Below, piece by piece: positions 60,801 to 64,000 of a stretch of DNA of 64,000 bases; the stretch's first letter is position 1, and every line of letters starts with the position of its first letter. A program made the translations under genes and the position numbers. The notes under the pieces are model-generated. The model did not search any database. It was not told the DNA's origin and saw nothing but the letters and a program-made list of their open reading frames with translations. This stretch comes from Glycine soja (taxonomy: Eukaryota; Streptophyta; Magnoliopsida; Fabales; Fabaceae), in the NCBI RefSeq assembly GCF_004193775.1, contig NC_041011.1:42043167-42107166 (forward strand), in the 5' to 3' direction.

Positions 60801-61578
60801 GAGCAGTAAAGTTAACAGTGAAGAGTGAAGAATGACCATATGAGGTGAAGGTAAGGGAAAGAACAGGTCCACGGTGAGCATGCCAAGACAAGCTTTCCGT
60901 AAACCGATTGCTCCAATCGCAGTTGTCGTTGTTATCATCATCATCATCCATCTTCCAGCACCTAATCTTCCCATCCTTATGTCCACTCCAAACCAACCTG
61001 TTCCCCTCATCCGCAACCAAACACAACGCCGGCGAAGTCCACACCGACTCCCGAAACGGCGCACTCTCCTCGTCCCCGCTTCTCGCAACAACTTCTTCTC
61101 CTCCGACGCCGCACCACGACGCGTACAGATCCTTGAAGTTCCAGAATCTCACGCCGCACTCGGAAGCCGCCCAGAGCTGCGACTGGCTAGAAACAATGTT
61201 CCTCAGGAAACGTCCAATCTGAGTCTCCCGCAGCGGGTGCGGCCGCAGTTCAAGGCTCGGCGGCCGCGCCGGGTGCACCGCCCCGCGCGCGGGAAGGCGG
61301 AAGATGCCGGCGCCGCCTCCCTTCGCGACGAACTCCGGCAGAGGCGCCGCACGGGAGCCGGGGGAGTGGCGGCGGTGGCCGTGGTCGGCGGAGAGCTTCC
61401 GGTCGAGAAACTGGAGCATGTAATCGAGGCGGCGGTTGGTGGATTGGATGGAATTGGAGGGCGAAACGTCGTCGTCGGAAGAGGAGGAGTGCAAGTATAT
61501 TCTAGAAGAAGTTTCACGGTCGAACGAGGCGACGTCGTTTTGGCGGAGTAGTGGTGGTGGTGGTGATGATGGATCCAT
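48805..61578 (-). CDS. WD40-containing type II inositol polyphosphate 5-phosphatase (FRA3 class)
   Basis: Eleven exons (minus): 60837-61578, 58294-58546, 56963-57755, 55349-55473, 54910-54994, 53616-53781, 53479-53519, 53131-53383, 52254-52377, 49857-50217, 48805-49164; phases match and give 1100 aa. It removes the 5-phosphate from inositol polyphosphates or phosphoinositides; Arabidopsis FRA3 (5PTase12) and relatives affect secondary walls, actin and signalling. WD40-type repeats fill about 140-530 ([57 protein letters not shown]). The catalytic domain follows: TWNVGQGK (547-554), QEVEMG (579-584), GDFNYRL (753-759), PAWCDR (830-835), SDHKPVRC (871-878). A C-terminal beta-rich stretch follows. 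Exon 1 is Pro/Ser/His-rich and GC-rich. The exon 1 donor (TATG|gtcatt) and exon 8 start are the least certain borders. Introns 1 and 9 host transposons. Confidence 0.93.
50712..50738. repeat. G-box hairpin in the left MULE terminal repeat
   Basis: GTGCCACGTGG, a 5-base spacer, then CCACGTGGCAC form a perfect 11-bp-arm inverted repeat containing CACGTG twice. A matching hairpin with one changed end base lies at 51609-51635 in the right terminal repeat. Confidence 0.9.
51123..51430 (+). pseudogene. Captured 5' part of a HIPP (heavy-metal-associated isoprenylated protein) gene
   Basis: ATGGGCGAG at 51123-51131 is followed by a GT donor; an AG acceptor at 51228-51229 opens exon 2. Exon 2 reads [20 protein letters not shown], then [15 protein letters not shown], then LPEIVL. 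This Lys/Glu-rich N-terminus followed by a PEIVL start of the HMA metal-binding domain is typical of HIPP proteins. The HMA domain is lost after about eight residues: no CxxC is present, and the frame ends at a stop at the edge of the right terminal repeat. The captured DNA keeps 5' UTR-like sequence and an intron, so it came from genomic DNA rather than mRNA. Confidence 0.75.
51951..51976. repeat. G26 homopolymer
   Basis: Twenty-six consecutive G on the plus strand (C26 in the transcript of the host gene), in intron 9 of the 5-phosphatase gene. Confidence 0.9.
59231..59505. mobile_element. Stowaway/mariner-like MITE
   Basis: It begins actccctctatttctttttac followed by ctgtcc and ends ggtaaacagataaaaaaaat followed by ggagggagt. 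The ends are inverted complements in the form usual for mariner-derived MITEs (ctccctc...gagggag). The target duplication (TA) is not clean. Confidence 0.65.
60059..60348. mobile_element. 290-bp foldback MITE with about 58-bp inverted ends
   Basis: The left end ttaattactgatttggtccc through ctaaattt is matched by the right end's reverse complement ttaattactaatttggttcc through ctaaattt, with a few mismatches over about 58 bp. The interior has 'gacggttttcac' and no coding potential. It is MULE-like in style; no certain target duplication was seen. Confidence 0.75.
60349..60675. mobile_element. Tourist-like (PIF/Harbinger) MITE
   Basis: The ends are GAGCATCTTTAATAGGG and its partner ending AAGATGCTC. 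TAA lies on both sides (60346-60348 and 60676-60678), the 3-bp target duplication of this superfamily. It is 327 bp with no coding capacity. The left TAA overlaps the end of the neighbouring MITE, so it probably inserted there. Confidence 0.75.
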
Positions 61579-63102
61579 TGAATTTGAATCAATTACGTTT
61601 CGTTGACGATCGGAACAGTGGGAGAAAATATAGCGTGTGCGATGTTAATTGTGGTTTGTTTGACTCTGAGGGAGTGGAAGTTTGGTCTGAAGCGGAGAGA
61701 GACCAAGCAAAATTCCAGCTGAGACGAGACACCTCACGCCTGTTCCAACAATCCACACTATTCTTTCCAGAGTTAAACTATTAATTTCAAATTCGGATTA
61801 TTTAATAGCTTAGATCTTATATTTTATTTTTAATTGATTCGTCCCAATGATTTCATGCAATATAATACATTTTTACTATTTGTTTAAACTTTTTTCTTAA
61901 ATATTAAATATGCACCTTACCAATATTGGGTTTTTTTTTAATATTTAACTGAGTCTCTTGTTTATATGAAGAAAAAAATATTAAGATACTGGATTATTAT
62001 TGTGTTTTTATATTTTCAATGATCAGTACATATTATTTGTAAATTACTAAATTCGTCTTTATGAAAGTATGTGATGCTCACAAGCAATCCTTAAAAGATA
62101 GAAAACCAGTATTTATACTTGGGGCTATATTTGGGGCAAGTTTTTGCTATGTTGGAAATAAATTATAATTTATATTCAAATATTTTTAAAATGAAATTTG
62201 TAATTAAAATTAATATGAAAATCAAATAAATAACTTTTTCAATTTTACACTCTTATAAATATTTAACTATTTAAATTGATTATTTTTGTTTGAGTAAAAT
62301 ATATATTTTACTTTTAATTAAAAACTATAATCCTTTAGTTGAATTGTTTTTAATATTATATATATATATATATAGCAAATGTTATTTATTTTTTAAATAT
62401 ATTAAGCAAAAACATTAATTAATTATATAAAAATATTATTTTGTATCATATCAGAAGTAAAAAAAAATAGAATTGTTGTGTAACCCTTTGAATTCATAAT
62501 AGGAAATGCAAATTTTAATTATTTAACATATCTCTGTTACATTTCATCAACGTTTAAACATGATCCAGTATTTTATGATCTCCACCATAATTATCACTTT
62601 TGACAAATATAAGAATGATTATAAAAAAAAAGAACAATTCTAGTGATAGAAAAGAACCAATTCGATTCAATTTATTGGATCATTCCAAATCCTTAAAGAT
62701 TTGAGTCAATGGCCTATTACATTATCCTACTTCTTCCGTGTCCAATCTACACAATGTGTTTCATATCCCTCAAATAAAAAAAATATGTCAAGCCCATTTA
62801 CACGTCATAAGATTAGAATTAATATAATCATAACTCACAACTCTGACTGGGTCGACCCATTAACTCATAAATCGGATACCCAACCAGTCTGAACATGCAT
62901 TTTGATTGGTTATGCACTTGAACCGGTATAAACCGGTTTAACTCGGCTGGTTTGTAGCAAAATTGGTGACTTACTAAGTTATCTATGAACCGGTTCTACA
63001 ATCTCTTACAAGCTTTTTATATTCTTTATAGTTCACCATTATTTGTTTTTTCTTCTTAAGTACCGAACCATGGATGCATGAATTGATAGTTTCATTTTGC
63101 AG
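61579..63102. other. Promoter side of the 5-phosphatase gene and AT-rich DNA
   Basis: The first 200 bases should include the minus-strand leader and core promoter of the phosphatase gene. The rest is AT-rich with a short (TA)n run near 62345-62365. No exon is supported. Confidence 0.55.
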
Positions 63103-63198
63103 AACGAAGATGGTTCCAAAGATGAGTACAGAGTTTGGAATCCTTTTCCATCCAAGTTGGCTGCTGCCATCCTTGGTGGAGTTGACAACATATGGATT
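63103..63198 (+). pseudogene. Fibrillarin exon fragment
   Basis: A 96-base open stretch encodes 32 residues including [20 protein letters not shown] then VDNIWI, the N-terminal part of the fibrillarin methyltransferase domain (2'-O-methylation of rRNA in C/D snoRNPs). It is flanked by gcag and gtaaga splice sites, as expected for one exon. The usual NPFRSK is NPFPSK here. No neighbouring fibrillarin exon (the SAM-binding LYLGAASGT part) follows within 800 bases, so it appears to be an isolated captured or duplicated exon, unless a very long intron follows beyond 64000. Confidence 0.75.
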
Positions 63199-63460
63199 GT
63201 AAGATTGTGTCTTTACAATGCGTGCTATGTTTGTGTAATTTAATTATCTTTAATTCTCTACATCTTCAGTATCAGTGACTTCTGGCTTATGTAACTTCCC
63301 GGCTTTGCCACCTTCAAGTATAAATTTTATGCCACTAAAGCATGTAATATTTTTCTATGACATTCAATTTATTGTTAATCAAATGTTTGAAATCAGGTGT
63401 TGCCTCCTATAGTACAAAAGCACATGATTCAACTCATACTTTCTCACGTAATACTTTGTG

Positions 63461-63760
63461 GTATCTGTACCTCCTTCTAGAAGTGATGTTCTTCACCCAT
63501 GTGATGCTATGGAGGTATTGATCGATAGTGACAGGCTTTGTCATTCCTGAATGCATATTGGATCTATTGTGTCAATGTGTACATTTCACTGACAAGGCAT
63601 GCCTTTTTTATTCTTGTTTTCTTTAATCTATAGGATGTGGCAATTGCCTATAGATTCAACGCGATTAAGAATCAAGCAGTAGATAATAAAGGCTCAAAGA
63701 GGTTAACTGCTTCCTTACTCTACTTCACCTGAATGAGCTCAATGATCTTATTAGAAAGAG
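63461..63760 (+). pseudogene. Phenylalanyl-tRNA synthetase beta-subunit exon fragments
   Basis: 63461-63514 reads [18 protein letters not shown] and ends at a GT donor. 63634-63760 begins after an AG acceptor with DVAIAYRFNAI. The two join as in cytosolic PheRS beta ([27 protein letters not shown] in my memory of the family). Downstream, HLNELNDLIRK is recognisable but in another frame, so a small indel breaks the second exon and the first frame meets TGA near 63730. Upstream sequence does not read as the preceding PheRS exon. It is a decayed partial copy lying in the same direction as the fibrillarin exon. Confidence 0.7.
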
Positions 63761-64000
63761 GTATAAATCAAAATAACATATCACAATACTCCTGTTATTG
63801 AAGCAGCCAAAATTCATTTTTTTTTTTGTTAGATTTTATCACATTTATTTTTGTTGAATTTTGTAATGTGGATCATTTTATTATCTTTGCACCTTTATTT
63901 TGTCTGCTCTTTTTAACTAGGATAAAAATGATATATTGATATTATTTTCTTTATTTTTTTACTTTAATTCATATAATTTAATTTTTAAATTTAACATTCA
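63761..64000. other. AT-rich sequence at the window edge
   Basis: T-rich, with no recognised exon. It could be intron or intergenic DNA continuing outside the window. Confidence 0.5.

Larger units (their letters stand above)
58547..60836 (-). other. Intron 1 of the 5-phosphatase gene, a MITE cluster
   Basis: This 2.3-kb intron separates the GC-rich first exon from the rest of the gene. It contains a mariner/Stowaway-like stretch (59231-59505), a 290-bp inverted-repeat MITE (60059-60348) and an adjoining Tourist-like MITE (60349-60675). No exon was found within it. Confidence 0.7.

Noticed and set aside
60874..61551. 225-codon plus-strand open frame
   Set aside because: It is antisense to GC-rich exon 1 of the phosphatase, and its Arg/Pro/Val composition is that of a GC shadow.

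Overview
This window is nuclear DNA from a flowering plant. It has short AT-rich introns with GT..AG borders, very AT-rich intergenic DNA, plant-only gene families (WRKY, AINTEGUMENTA-like AP2, RABA5) and plant transposons. Protein sequence and transposon style suggest a legume such as Glycine; that is inference from memory, not a database match. There are no operons, CRISPR arrays, phage elements or convincing tRNA/rRNA genes.

Six protein-coding genes could be assembled exon by exon, with codon phase matching at every junction. (1) 1251-4400, minus: a single-domain WRKY transcription factor whose frame breaks inside the zinc finger. (2) 7611-14167, minus: a 475-aa pepsin-like aspartic protease with a signal peptide and a GPI-anchor-like tail, 10 exons. 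(3) 18541-22904, minus: a 565-aa two-AP2-domain AINTEGUMENTA-like/PLETHORA regulator, 9 exons including a 9-nt microexon. (4) 26769-41339, plus: a 503-aa HTATSF1/CUS2-type splicing factor, 14 exons, with a 6.5-kb LINE in intron 11. (5) 46485-47809, plus: a 223-aa RABA5a-type small GTPase. (6) 48805-61578, minus: a 1100-aa WD40 plus inositol-polyphosphate 5-phosphatase of the FRA3 class, 11 exons. The far right end (63103-63760) holds exon fragments of fibrillarin and of phenylalanyl-tRNA synthetase beta side by side, probably relics.

The genes have unrelated jobs (transcription, proteolysis, splicing, membrane traffic, phosphoinositide signalling) and show no shared pathway. What links them is transposon invasion of introns. 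The protease carries a LINE 3' tail and a CACTA-type end. The splicing factor carries a TRIM-like mini-retrotransposon and a nearly complete but dead L1-type LINE with an 18-bp target duplication and an internal 410-bp tandem duplication. The phosphatase carries three MITEs in intron 1. Its intron 9 holds a Pack-MULE with captured HIPP-gene DNA, next to a 26-base G run.

No clearly new biological system is visible. The strongest items for follow-up are the WRKY frameshift, the HIPP-carrying Pack-MULE, the LINE with its tandem duplication, and the fibrillarin/PheRS chimera at the right edge.
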